Shown in pieces: positions 31,807-42,049 of a stretch of 64,000 nt of DNA. Below the pieces are notes generated by a model. It worked only from the letters and a program-made list of their open reading frames with translations. It had not been told where the DNA came from and made no database searches. Positions within the stretch are counted from its first letter, which is position 1, and each line of letters begins with the position of its first letter. This DNA comes from Isoetes taiwanensis. Its lineage: Eukaryota; Streptophyta; Lycopodiopsida; Isoetales; Isoetaceae. The position numbers and the translations under genes are program-made. Where the stretch lies: the NCBI GenBank assembly GCA_021234155.1, contig JAJEKV010000014.1:14434494-14498493 (forward strand), given 5' to 3'.

Positions 31807-33487
31807 ATGCTACAGAATAGCTTATTCTGTCAAGAATTCAGGGATTTTTACTCTAAGCTTCCTAGAGTAACTGAGATCATGTCTATGAAAGGTTTTTACT
31901 CCAAATTAAAGGCTTCCAAGTCCTGGATTAAAGATTGGACCAAAAAGCTAAATTCTAAGAAGGTCAAGGAAAAGAATATCCTTCTTCAACATATGAGAGA
32001 TGTCAGGCTGGCCTTAAATGATGATCCTTTCAATTCTTCCTTGCATCTCCAAGGGGAAAATCTTGAAAGAAAGATTAAGCTTATTGAGGAATTTGAGGCC
32101 AAAGGTGCTGCTATTAGATGCAAAATTAAATTCACAAATGACATGGACTCTGGCCGCACTAAATTCTTCTCTAGAGCTGCCAAAGCAAGACAGGTTAAGA
32201 GCTCCATCAATGAAATTACAAATGACACTGGAATTGTTTTGAATAGTCCCTCTGACATCTCAAACTATATCTATTCTAAATATTCTAGTTTATTCTCAAA
32301 AAGCATCAATTCTGATATCTTTGTGGACAATCAGGCCAAAAAATTCACTGATTTGATTGATTCTATTATTCCCAATGATCATTGTCAAATGGATATTTCC
32401 CTCTCAAATGTACCAAGTCCTAATGAAGTTTTTTCCATTCTCAAGGGCTTTAAACATGGTAAATCTCCTGGTCCTGATGGATTTCCCCCTGAGTTTTTCT
32501 TAGAATTCTGGGATCTAATCCAGAATGACTTTATGTATTTCATAAGAGGTTTTTGGGAAGCTAAGCACCTTCACCCTTCTATTGCTAGTGGATTTATCTC
32601 TCTAATTCCTAAAGTTGATAAGCCTTCTGGTTTTTCTGCCTGGAGGCCCATCTCTTTAACTAATTCCACATATAAGTTCTGTGCTAAAATTATTGCCTCG
32701 AGAATCAAGGATTACCTGCAAAATTGTATCAGTGGAAATCAGAGTGCCTTTCTTCCCAACAGATTTATTTTAGAAAACTACATTGCTGCTATGGAAGGGT
32801 TGCATTGGAATAAAATCTCAAACCAGAATTGTGTCCTCCTTAAATTGGATTTCAAAAGAGCCTTTGATAATATTAGATGGGATTTTATTGAATATGCTAT
32901 GAAAAAGCTTGGTTTTCATGATGAGGTTATTCAGCTTATTATGGGATTGAATCTTAAATCAGATTCAGCTATCCTTATTAATGGTTCTCCAAGTTCATTC
33001 TTCCCTCTTGAAAAAGGGGTCAGACAACTCCTTATTTATTTCTTGTGGTTGCTGAATTGTTAACTAAGGCTGTAAAGCATCATCAAAGGATTGGAAATCT
33101 CTCTGGTCTTAAGCTTCCAAACTCTATAGACTCTATTTGCATTCAGCAATATGTTGATGACACTTTCTCTTTCTTGGAAAATGAGGCTCACAATATAAAT
33201 TTCTTCATGGATGTCTTGAGCCAGTTTAGTGCAGCTTCTGGAGTGGACCTAAATTTATCCAAATGTGTTATTATTGGTGACAGTGAAATTTCTAATGTGG
33301 CTGGCATTAAAGTAATTAAAACCTCAGAAGTCACCAAACTTCTGGGTATGCCATTATCTCTAAATTATAATCTTTCTGGTCTATGGTCCCCAATTATCGA
33401 GAAGATAAGAGCTAAACTTCATATGTATAAAAATTCTTTATCCCTGGCTGGTAGGGTGGTAATTGCTAATCAGGTTCTCACTAGTTC
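31807..33487 (+). pseudogene. LINE-F reverse transcriptase, first part
   Basis: A 418-codon frame (31807-33063) holds GFKHGKSPGPDGFPPEFF, FISLIPKVDKPSGFSAWRPI, SLTNSTYKFCAKIIASRI, NQSAFLPNRFILENYIAAME, LKLDFKRAFDNIRWDFI and LEKGVRQ. About five codons (the usual GCPLS) are missing after GVRQ, shifting to the frame at 33045-33506. This carries PYLFLVVAELLTK, QYVDDTFSF (catalytic YVDD-type box, about 33148-33174), GVDLNLSKCVI and TKLLGMPL. It stops at ANQVLTSS, where the TIR transposon interrupts, and continues at 36277. Confidence 0.85.
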
Positions 33488-34221
33488 CAAGGGGGGTTCA
33501 CCTTGAATATGTAGCATAATAACATGGGGTTTTCTTTGTGTTTTTGTACGCTTTTCACAAAGGTTTTCCTAAGATTTCATGGCGTATTCGAATGGATGTA
33601 CTAATGCGTACATCTAGAGTGCACCATTTCTTAGTCGTTGATTTAGGTTTTTTTTTTCAATGGTCCAACATCCAAGGGCTCACAACAAAAGCCCTCTTTT
33701 TATTTGAGGGGATGAACATGCAAGCCTCGTGGATAGCATTTTAGGGCATTCTTTGCCCTAAAAAGCTTGCCCATGAACCGTGTATCGATTGCTTGTTTAT
33801 GTCGGACCCAATTCCGTGTATCGATTACCCAATTCCGGTGTCATCGATTTGTTTGTTTATGTCGGACCCAATTCCGACCAATATCCGGGTGTTTTATACA
33901 ACAGATCCAATTCGACCAATATCCGGGTGTTTTATACAACACTATTTGGGTTCTTCGAATTAGTTGGGGGTCAAACCGGCGGCAAGAATGTCGAGAAAAA
34001 GCTCGATTCCGCAAGATCAAACTTTTACGTGGGTATAGTCCGCAAGATGTGCTTTTTTTCCCACAAACAGAGCATGGCGTAGAGAGGATTGCATGGCGTA
34101 GAAGTTTTCCCGAAATATTACGTCAGAGGTTTGCATTTGATTTTTACACATTTGCGTAATCGTTTAAAGAAATCGTAGCTTTGAATAAACCGCTATGGTG
34201 GAAGGACCTTGTTTTTTCAAG

Positions 34222-34500
34222 CTAAGCTGGCGCATGTTGCCATAATCCGACAAGATCTGCCTGCACAGCCCAAAACAGGTCATCATAACTCAACCCTAAT
34301 CCGCTTTTCTGAAGGATTTTCTGCACAAATCCTTCGATGTTATGCTCAATCAACTGAGGAAGCTCTCTTCCAAGGCTAAAAATGATGCCGTCTTCGGTAA
34401 GCCGCCCATTAATGGTGCCTTCTCGTTTCTGTGCACGTAGCTTTGTCCCCGCCCATCCTAGCTCAAAAGCGGTTTTTCTACCCCAGGAATGGGGTCTGAT
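34222..34500 (-). pseudogene. Captured fragment of a type III polyketide synthase
   Basis: The minus strand reads FELGWAGTKLRAQKREGTI, NGRLTEDGIIFSLGRELPQL, IEHNIEGFVQKILQKSGL and YDDLFWAV, matching the C-terminal half of chalcone synthase-like enzymes. GRLTEDGIIF and ELPQLIEHNIEGF are closest in style to the anther-specific LAP5/PKSB type. The family next has HPGGPAIL; here the sequence departs at FWAV, so the fragment ends before that conserved loop, and the catalytic Cys and His lie in the missing upstream part. Upstream to about 34640 the frame stays open but is not recognised. It lies wholly inside the TIR transposon. Confidence 0.8.
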
Positions 34501-35623
34501 CCAAGCACCATAAGAGGCTTTGCCATAGTTTGTCTGTAAAAAGGCCTCCATAAGAGGATACAAGGGCCAGATTACTCCAATGCAAAGGGATTTTTGGATT
34601 CTTGCAGGCTTTGATGTTTCTGGTGAAGGAATTGTAGACACAAAGATTTGAATTTGTCAGCTTTATCTTGTCTCCAAAATACTTAAAAAAAAGACAAGAA
34701 TGGTTTTGTTTTCCATGAACCATGTGTCATTTCTCGCCAGAGAAGCCGGATCCAGAGGGCAACTACTTCCGTCGGGTTATAGAACTTGCAAATACAAAGC
34801 AGTTGAATCAGGTGCATTTTCTTGATTTCCTCATTTTCTTGATTTCCTTATAACTGTCCTTATAACTTCTGGCATTCATGGCAGAATAGGAAAGAAGAGG
34901 GCATGGTTGTTTAAAATAGCCTGTTTTAATCTTTAGCATACTTAGAATACTTGACACTCTAAGGTAATGCACATACTTTACACACCTTTCTGTAAGCTTG
35001 AAATAATCAAGTCAAAACAACACTTTGAATGTATATCGTAGGCCCCAATAAGTTTGAGCTCTCATACTTAGCATGCTCTAGTTTTTAATGTGTTTAGTAG
35101 GAATATTCTCTTCCAGGAGATAGCAAAATTATTCACTTAAGTTTCAATCTGCAAACAAAATGCCAACCACGCTTTTTGAAAATAAGTTCCATGCTTAACG
35201 CCTAGGTCAACATTTTGGCATAGAGGACAAAGCGTGGTGATTCGGTCGAATCATTCCATATTTGTTGGAGATCTTGCACCGGATGTTACAGATTATGTGT
35301 ATGTGCCGGGGCAAAAAAGTTTAGCATTGATACTAGCACATGTTACCATATGCACTAGCATATGCATGACAATGTGCAGTTTACAATAGTTTACATGATT
35401 CTTGTATTGCAATATTTAGATTACAGAAAATGAATATAATAATGAATATAATGCTAGATATTGATTACACAAAATGTACTCATAGTTGTTTGCAATGGAA
35501 ATAATTTGTTTGTCTTGATATTATTGTGCTCTTTAGTAATTAATATTTAGGCCCATAAAGTTTGCCCATGTTTGCTTTAGTTAGGGCCCGAAGGGCCCAA
35601 AATTTTTTTTAATATAACAATTA

Positions 35624-36061
35624 ACACACAACTACCATTAACATTATTAACACAAACCATTGCATTTAACACATTTAAATTAAAATCCCCCTTAAACCCC
35701 CTTTGGTTTGGGTGCATATTCACACGGGGTTACGTGAGGGCAAATGAGCCCCCAAAATATATTTACAATACATGTACAAAATTAACACCATTAAGTACAT
35801 TCTCTCAAACCTTATAGTATTTTGCAAACCTTAATATACAGTATACAAAAACTTATACATGCATACCCCACAAACGAGGGTCGCTATTTACGGTCCAGAT
35901 CTTGGAATAAAGGGTAAATATGCCCATCCGACAGCTCTCGTTGCCCGGAATAACCCCCCGTGTGAATATGCACCCAAACCAAAGGGGGTTTAAGGGGGAT
36001 TTTAATTTAAATGTGTTAAATGCAATGGTTTGTGTTAATAATGTTAATGGTAGTTGTGTGT
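35624..36061. mobile_element. Foldback element, two arms of about 115 bp
   Basis: The left arm (35624 to about 35740) is the near-perfect reverse complement of the right arm (about 35953-36061), from ACACACAACTACCATTAAC at the outer edge to the GGGTGCATATTCACACGGGG word near the loop. About 210 bp of unrelated sequence separates them. No coding potential. The RNA or single strand would form a very long hairpin. Confidence 0.9.
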
Positions 36062-36276
36062 ACCATCTGAGTTATAAGGAATGGGTTATTTTTTGAGAGC
36101 TTTCGTACGAAAATATATGAAAAGGTCTGGTTTTTATCAGATTTTGCAATATTTTAAGCCTGTACATTTTCGATATGGGTATTTTTCTAGTTCTTTGAAC
36201 CGTGTACTATGGGTTTTCTTGCTACCCTAGTAACGCAGATGGCATGTCCATATTGTATATAGGTGAATCCCCCGGG

Positions 36277-37605
36277 ACTAGTTCTCATATATATTTCTCC
36301 ATTGCTTTAGTAGCTCCTGCCTCTGTTTATAAGCAGATAGAAAAGATCATAAGGAATTTCATTTGGAATGGAGACAATTTGGTTAATTGTAACACAATCA
36401 CTAAGAGGAAAAAGGATGGTGGTCTGGCTTGTAAAAATATCCATAAACAAGCCCAAGCTCTTGCTGGTAAGTTTGTATGGAAATCTTTAAGTGGATCTGA
36501 TAGTGTGGCCTCTAAATTTATTATGGACTGGCTTATGGAAAGTTCTCCTGTGGGACATCCTTCAATCTCTCATGAATTGCCAAATTCTGCTTTTTGTGAA
36601 GTCTCCTTAGCCTCTAATATGTCCCCTCTCATGAGAAATATTATTAAGGCTTGGAACAATATTTTTTTGGCTTTCAAATATGATCAGGGTACAAGTTTTC
36701 ATTCTGCAATGTCTATCTTCTGGTCTCCTCCTTTTATGGATCATCCAAATCATGTTCTTGCCTTAAAACATCCCCAGATCTATAAGAAATGGAGTTCTCT
36801 TGGTATCAAAAACTTGGGTGATCTGTGGCAAAATAATAGATGGATTACCTGGTCGAATCTCAAAATGAGAATTAAGGGATCTCATACTGATAAGAAGATC
36901 TACAAACATATCAGGAATATAGTTGGAAATTCTACCCCAATCAGACCTTTATAGAGCAAATTGGATTGGAGTTTAAATAATAAATCTTGCTATAAAGTAA
37001 AGGATATCTACAATTTCTTGGATCGAGTCTTGATCTTCCTAAATCTTGCATTGCTTGGAGAATTGATTCTCATTGTTACCAAATCCCTTATTAAAAAATG
37101 TCCGAATTCTTATGCTTCCAAGAAAGTATCCTTCTTTATTTGGCTTGTTGCAAACAAAAGTGTTCCTTTCGGTGATGAATAGCAAATCCTAATGTCTCAA
37201 AACCTAATTGTCCTCTAAATTGTAATGTTTGTTGAGGATTTGGAACACATCTTTTTCTCTCTTCTAAGTCGGATCCCTTATGGTCTTGGTTTATTAGATA
37301 CTTTGGAAACTTTGATAGATCTTCCATCATTAACTTTTTGCAAGGGAATGATACCTATAAGAATACTATTGTCTTTTTGTGTCTTTGGAATATTTGGAAA
37401 TCGAGAAACAGATGCTTGTATGGTAAAAAAAAGGTTTTCTATCACTTGGATCAAATTGCATATTAAATATGATATTGAGCTTTGTGCTACTGCGCATAGA
37501 AAATTATTTGCTGACAATTATGACAAGTGCTGGGATCAAATTGGTGAATTTGTGGGGTATCATCATTTATTCATTTCAAGACTCTCATTTAGAAATACTA
37601 ATTAA
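36277..37605 (+). pseudogene. LINE-F ORF2 C-terminal part (thumb and zf-RVT-like region)
   Basis: Coding resumes after the TIR transposon with SHIYFSIALVAPASVYKQIE, KIIRNFIWNG, KKDGGLACKNIHKQAQALAG and FVWKSL (to 36954), the normal sequence after the thumb in plant L1 ORF2. The frame then breaks. The region around 36970-37180 has SCYKVKDIYNF and KKVSFFIWLVANKSVP, the start of the zf-RVT domain, and 37220-37600 holds its remains and the C-terminal KLFADNYDKCWDQIG. It directly confirms that the 33488-36276 block is an insertion. Confidence 0.8.
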
Positions 37606-37612
37606 ATTTTAT

Positions 37613-38518
37613 TGCATAGGATATATGGAGCTATGCAGAGGACCTCACACAAACAGATATTTCATCACTAAAGATGGTGCTTCTTTGAGAAATGAAGTGG
37701 CAAGATATGGAGAGCAGAGAATACATGAGCATCAGGTCTGTTACCCTCCACATAATCACTGGACAGTTAGGCAGATAGCATATGATAAAAGAAAAGCAGA
37801 AAGGTTATGGGCCAGAATCTTCTCAAGAGAAGTGATGCAAATAGTTTACATGTTCTGATTTATTGAAAAACACCATCACCAATTTATAGAAAGGCAATTC
37901 TTGAGATATAGGGGTTACAGACTTTGCCTTCTCAATGGCAATCCATCTGGAACCTTGTTTGGTCTAAATATAATCCTCCAAAGGTAAATGTTCTACTTTG
38001 GCAGGTGATTCATCGCTCTTTGAGAGTTAATGAGATGGTTCATCGCTTTAAAGCGGGAGTAAGCCCACTTTGCCCAATGTGTGAGCGGTGTTGGACAATC
38101 GTTTATATTTTGTGTGAGTCGAGTAGTCTTAGGTCCCGGGCCGCATTCTCTTTTTGGAGTATCTTTGGATAGTCAAGACTTTCTTTTGGGTATTTATCCA
38201 AATCGCTGGATCGCTTCTAAAAGGATTGCATTTCACATGGCAAAGTCTTGGCTAATATGGAGTGTATGGAAGAAGGCGAAGAAAGGTCTTTATGATAAGT
38301 GTATTTCTTCTCGGGTGGTGCTTCAAGAAATTTGAAGAAGTTGTATAATTTTTTCGGATCTCCAATTGGCCCGATCGTATTAAAATTCCAATATGGAGTG
38401 ATCATCTAAAAGTGATTGATGCTTCAGGGGACATTTCTTACTTCGAAGTACTTTGTAATATTTTGAGTGTATAATATGAAGTAAATCACGTTCTTCAAAA
38501 AAAAAAAAAAAAAAAAAA
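37613..38518 (+). mobile_element. LINE-G: 5'-truncated LINE tail inserted in LINE-F
   Basis: LPSQWQSIWNLVWSKYNPPK, VNVLLWQVIHRSLRVNEM and PLCPMCERC (37921-38100) form a zf-RVT-type C-terminal domain different from the one in LINE-F. AT-rich 3' sequence and an A run at 38497-38518 follow. The 5' edge is uncertain: a 129-codon frame at 37469-37858 is unrecognised and could belong to either element. ATAGGA near 37617 and near 38522 is a weak candidate target duplication. Confidence 0.65.
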
Positions 38519-39101
38519 TCTATAGGAACTCAGATTACACTCATGTGATGATAGCCGGCAACTATGGCACTCTTATTCCCGCTCATGGTACGCCAGGATT
38601 ATTATAGATTGATCAGAGATCAGCTTTGGAAGGAAGTCTCCTATACTCATGGCACAACTACCAAATTCACCTCCCGTTTCAATCACTTACTCCAGATTGA
38701 TGATCCTAATGATTGTAGAATTCCTACCATTCCCTCCACAATGATCCTGCAAAAGATTGATAGCATTGCCTCCGTATAATTGCAGTAATTCTATTTGTGT
38801 ATGCAGGTCTATTAGTAATGACAACGAAAGGGATGTACATGGAAGACTCTAAATTTCTTGTTTCAAGTCAGCTGTTCGGGTTCTTTCACCTAAAATTTTG
38901 GCAGAAGTGGCTTCTTATTTTGACTCAACTGCTCCTTTGAAGATCTTGTCTTTTGCACCTTCAAACTTCTCGGATTGTTGTTGTTATAAAATTCTGTGCT
39001 GATAATTATCCTATTACCTTATTTCAAAACTTTTCTTTGTTAAGCCTTTCATGGGACTTAAAAATATTTTGCATGTTTTTCTCTTAATTAATGAAAAAAA
39101 A
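38519..39101 (+). other. LINE-F 3' end after the inner LINE insertion
   Basis: About 570 bp between the inner poly(A) (38497-38518) and the outer one (39091-39105). It contains a 71-codon frame (38564-38779) without recognised motifs and AT-rich sequence typical of a LINE 3' untranslated region. The assignment follows from the outer target duplication. Confidence 0.5.
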
Positions 39102-39117
39102 AAAATCCCTTATCCGA

Positions 39118-39424
39118 GAGCTTTAAATGAGCGAGCTCTACAGTTGCTGAACTTATGGAAACTGCACCAGCTGCTATGCTTGTCTCAGAACGAACGCGTT
39201 TTCCAGAAGTTATTGCATGCTTAAAGAGACCCCCCAGATTCCTTCCAAATCCTTTAACCTCTTGTCCTACCAAATATACTTGTTTCACTTGAGCTAAGAT
39301 TTGCCCCTCACCAAGAACAAGTGAATCCAAACCTGAGGCAACTCTAAATAAGTGCTTTGTTGCATCACGTTCACGCAGGATAAAAAAAGTGATCTTTAAG
39401 CTCATTATTGGAGATGCCACTTAT
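39118..39424 (-). pseudogene. HEMA: HEMA last exon, first half (catalytic domain)
   Basis: Opens after the acceptor CTACATCAG and reads [12 protein letters not shown], then one extra T in a T-run shifts the frame. It continues [50 protein letters not shown] and [18 protein letters not shown], the catalytic-domain core of GluTR including the LGExQIL motif. It ends at LKLSDK where the LINE-F target duplication begins; the protein resumes at 27734. Confidence 0.9.
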
Positions 39425-39893
39425 CTGATGTAGAACATTCTTCATGATGTTAGAATAACAGTACCATAGTGATATTTTATGAAGAAATATTCTAAATAAA
39501 GGAAATTTTAACTCTCTTAATTTACTTTAGATGAAAGACCATTTTAAAGACTTCTGAAAGTGCTCAAATTTGCTCAAGTATGAAAGTGCTCAAATTTGCC
39601 TTTTGAAAAATTATATACGAGGGTGTTTTTGGCCACCATCTACATGCACATGGCATACCCCATTCTATAGGAGTGCGCGCTCGGCCATCCGAGTCATGCA
39701 ATCATATAACATGACACCTAAAACTAAACCATGTGTTCCCCTTATTTGAAAACAAGCAAGGGCTGACTATGAAGGACCATGGGCACATAAGGATTTCTTG
39801 TAACTAGGTCTGAATTACCTTTGAGAAATGAGAAAGTATTGCTTACTGTAATAGAAAAAAAAAGAAAAAAGGAGAAAAAAAAGAACATATTAC

Positions 39894-40609
39894 CTTTGAC
39901 ATCCATTCTTCTACTTCTTTCACACCTCCATCATAAGATAGAGCCAAAACATAAATTTCCATCCAATTACATGTGCTAAGCACCGCAGCTTCTTCTATGT
40001 GATTGTCCTTACAAAGCTCTTCAATTGCACGCGGCCATTCTGCTTCTGATATGGCCAATTTCTCTCTCATCTTCACTGGAGCTGTATGCACAGTCAACCC
40101 TATTACAAGGATGCTGGCTTTCTCATTAGCATAGCCTGAGTGATAAGAAACAACATCGACCAGTTACTTAGCTACTTCTGTAACATCCAAACGAAAGACC
40201 AGTTTGAAGAAATTAAGTCCTTATACATTTGAGGAACTATTACAATAAAGATCCTGAATGAAGAACTTGGGTTAAATATCATACTCAAGATGTGTCATGG
40301 TTTAAGCTATGTACAGATATAATTCAACTTCCCATCAGTAAAGTTACTATTTGCCCCATCATTTCTAGGCTGCTCAAGTGCAGCAAGACTAGGCAACTGA
40401 AATATTTCTTCCTGCTCCGAGCTTGCTCTAGCAGAACGCTGTGCCTTGTGGGAGTTTTGCCCATTAGCCACCATCTCCAAACTCGTTCCGAAAACATTTG
40501 AGCTCCTGAAAGAGCAGGATTTTAATCCGCGGTTCCCAATCTCAGTTCCCTTTGAAGGGGTAGCTAGAGAAGGAACTGCACAGACAGAGGCCAATCTCGT
40601 CACTGCCAT
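39894..40609 (-). pseudogene. HEMA: HEMA exons 1 and 2 (proximal copy, unit A)
   Basis: Exon 1 starts at the ATG at 40609 (MAVTRLASVCAVPSLATP) and is Ser/Arg-rich with few acids, as a chloroplast transit peptide is. Exon 2 (40135-39894, 242 bp) encodes [51 protein letters not shown] and KEVEEWMSK before the GT donor. The Cys of STCN, the thioester-forming catalytic residue in GluTR, is present, but the next conserved Arg is Trp. Confidence 0.9.
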
Positions 40610-41063
40610 TTCTCAGCTACGGGAGGATCATAAAACTAAAAAATGGACACAATTCTAAGCAGAGAATGATGAACTCTGGAGAGCTTTTCCTTCTTCGAAC
40701 ATATCAACCTTTGCAAAAGAAAAACTGGGCTCTTGCCTGATTTCCGATGCAGGGACTGGGTAGACTGCATTATACAGCCCCCTCCCCCTTGCCCCCTTGT
40801 GTTGCTATATCAAGGGACTGGTCCCCCCGGGGCTCGGAGCGCGTTGAGTTCCCGGGTGGAATTCAGTGCGCTGGAATCTTTTGCATGCTCTTGGTGCAGG
40901 CTTCGAAATCCATCTAACTTAGTCAATTTTTAGTTGTATGTCAATGCTCCACACCTGATTCTACATATATGCTTGTCGTTGTCTAATCCTCCACCTGGTG
41001 TTTGCATATACGTCAATTTGTCGTTGTATGTCATTTTCCATAACCTGGTAAATATTGGTCAGT

Positions 41064-41190
41064 GTGATATATGCCAAGGACGTGGATGTGGCAAAAGGCT
41101 TTAGGCCTTTTCGGGCCATGTGGTTCTTTGGGCTTTTTGTAGAAAAAGGCCTAAAGCCTTTGCCACATCCACGTCCTTGGCATATATCAC
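41064..41190. mobile_element. Hairpin MITE, unit A copy
   Basis: Arms 41064-41112 and 41144-41190 are near-perfect inverted copies (GTGATATATGCCAAGGACGT at the outer end, AGGCCTTT at the inner end) around a loop of about 30 bp. Non-coding. The duplicate is at 45798-45922. Confidence 0.85.
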
Positions 41191-42049
41191 AATGTCGTCT
41201 TTGAACTTGGTACTTACCATTACGGTTGGCGAATGAAGTAGGTGGCAAGCGGACTCCAATCAAGAGTTGGGGGGGTGGGGCAAGATCAAAATGCAAATCC
41301 TACTTTAAATATGACTAATCACAGGTACGTTTTACTTCATATGAAATTTTGTCCACCTTAAAATTTAGCCCGTTCTTGATTGATTCCAGCCTTGCTTTGC
41401 ATTTTAGGCATTTATGTGCTTGACTTGGCATTTCCAGCCATGACTATGGTGTTTGCATCCTATGTTTGCCCTTTGGTTGTTCTTGTTTTTGCACTGGAGC
41501 ATGTGCATCTCATCTTATCTCAGATTATTGACCTTGACCTTGTCCCTGTCTATTATTTTCATGTTCTATTCTCATGATACTTACGGTTGGGAGTACAAGG
41601 ACAGGTGTCTTCTATTCTTGCGAATATTGGAAGAATAGTCCGTAGTTTTCAATGCTTAGTTGGTGATATCAAATTCAATTATCCACCGACATTCTGATAT
41701 ATGACATCTAACATGATATGATATAACAAACATCTAAGGTTGAAGCTGATTCAAAAAGGTTTGATTTTTCGTCGAATTCTATCTTCTTTAGTATTCTATC
41801 TTTGATCTTTTGAAATCTATCATCGAATTCTATCTTCCGAAAACCATGCCTATAATCCAACTATTTCGGCCATGCTGGATCAATTTCAGGCCACCCAAAT
41901 CAGTTGTTGGACTTTTTGTTAGTCCTCATCCTAGTAATGTCCAACAATGTATCTATGCACAGGTTAGAAAATTGTTTGTTTCGACTTTATTGGAGATAAG
42001 GTGGAGCCTCGAAATAGTTGCTCTAATTTTTGGCATTGTTCCAAATTTA

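Larger units (their letters stand above)
33488..36276. mobile_element. 2.8-kb TIR DNA transposon carrying a captured gene fragment
   Basis: ACTAGTTC lies at both edges (33480-33487 and 36277-36284), an 8-bp target duplication, and removing the block with one copy restores the LINE-F reading VLTSSHIYFS. The ends are imperfect inverted repeats: CAAGGGGGGTTCACCT on the left and CCCGGGGGATTCACCT on the right (13 of 16). No transposase is visible, so it is non-autonomous. An 8-bp duplication suits hAT or P-type elements; the superfamily is not certain. The inside has short repeats at 33775-33950, a polyketide synthase fragment (minus) and a foldback element. Confidence 0.85.
27735..39101 (+). mobile_element. 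LINE-F: plant L1-type LINE inserted in the HEMA last exon
   Basis: Target duplications AAAATCCCTTTATCCGA (27718-27734) and AAAATCCCTTATCCGA (39102-39117) flank the block, and an A run of about 12 ends it, as in target-primed reverse transcription. Between them lie a 5' region with a 93-bp tandem repeat, ORF1 and ORF2 (endonuclease, reverse transcriptase, zf-RVT-like region). A 2.8-kb TIR transposon (33488-36276) and a second LINE tail (about 37613-38518) have inserted into it. Without them LINE-F would be about 7.7 kb, in the normal range for plant L1 plus a long 5' leader. Stops in ORF1 and ORF2 show it is dead. Confidence 0.85.
26951..40609 (-). pseudogene. HEMA: Glutamyl-tRNA reductase (HEMA) locus, split by LINE-F
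   Basis: GluTR reduces Glu-tRNA(Glu) to glutamate-1-semialdehyde, the first committed step of plastid tetrapyrrole synthesis. The minus strand holds the gene in order. Exon 1 (40609 to about 40310) is the Ser/Arg-rich transit-peptide region, exon 2 spans 40135-39894, and the last exon runs from 39424 to 39118 and, after an 11.4-kb LINE, from 27734 to 26951. Exon 2 has an acceptor CACTCAG and a donor AAAG/GTAATATG, so introns are kept and this is not a processed copy. Breaks: a 7-T run shifts frame near 39385, further shifts lie near 27720 and 27250, and the catalytic STCNR motif reads STCNW. Copies of exons 1-2 are duplicated upstream at 43-45 kb. A functional HEMA is presumably elsewhere. 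Confidence 0.9.

Noticed and set aside
26951-40609. Functional HEMA with an 11-kb intron between the two coding halves
   Set aside because: The block has LINE target duplications and poly(A) at its edges, and coding frameshifts lie on both sides.
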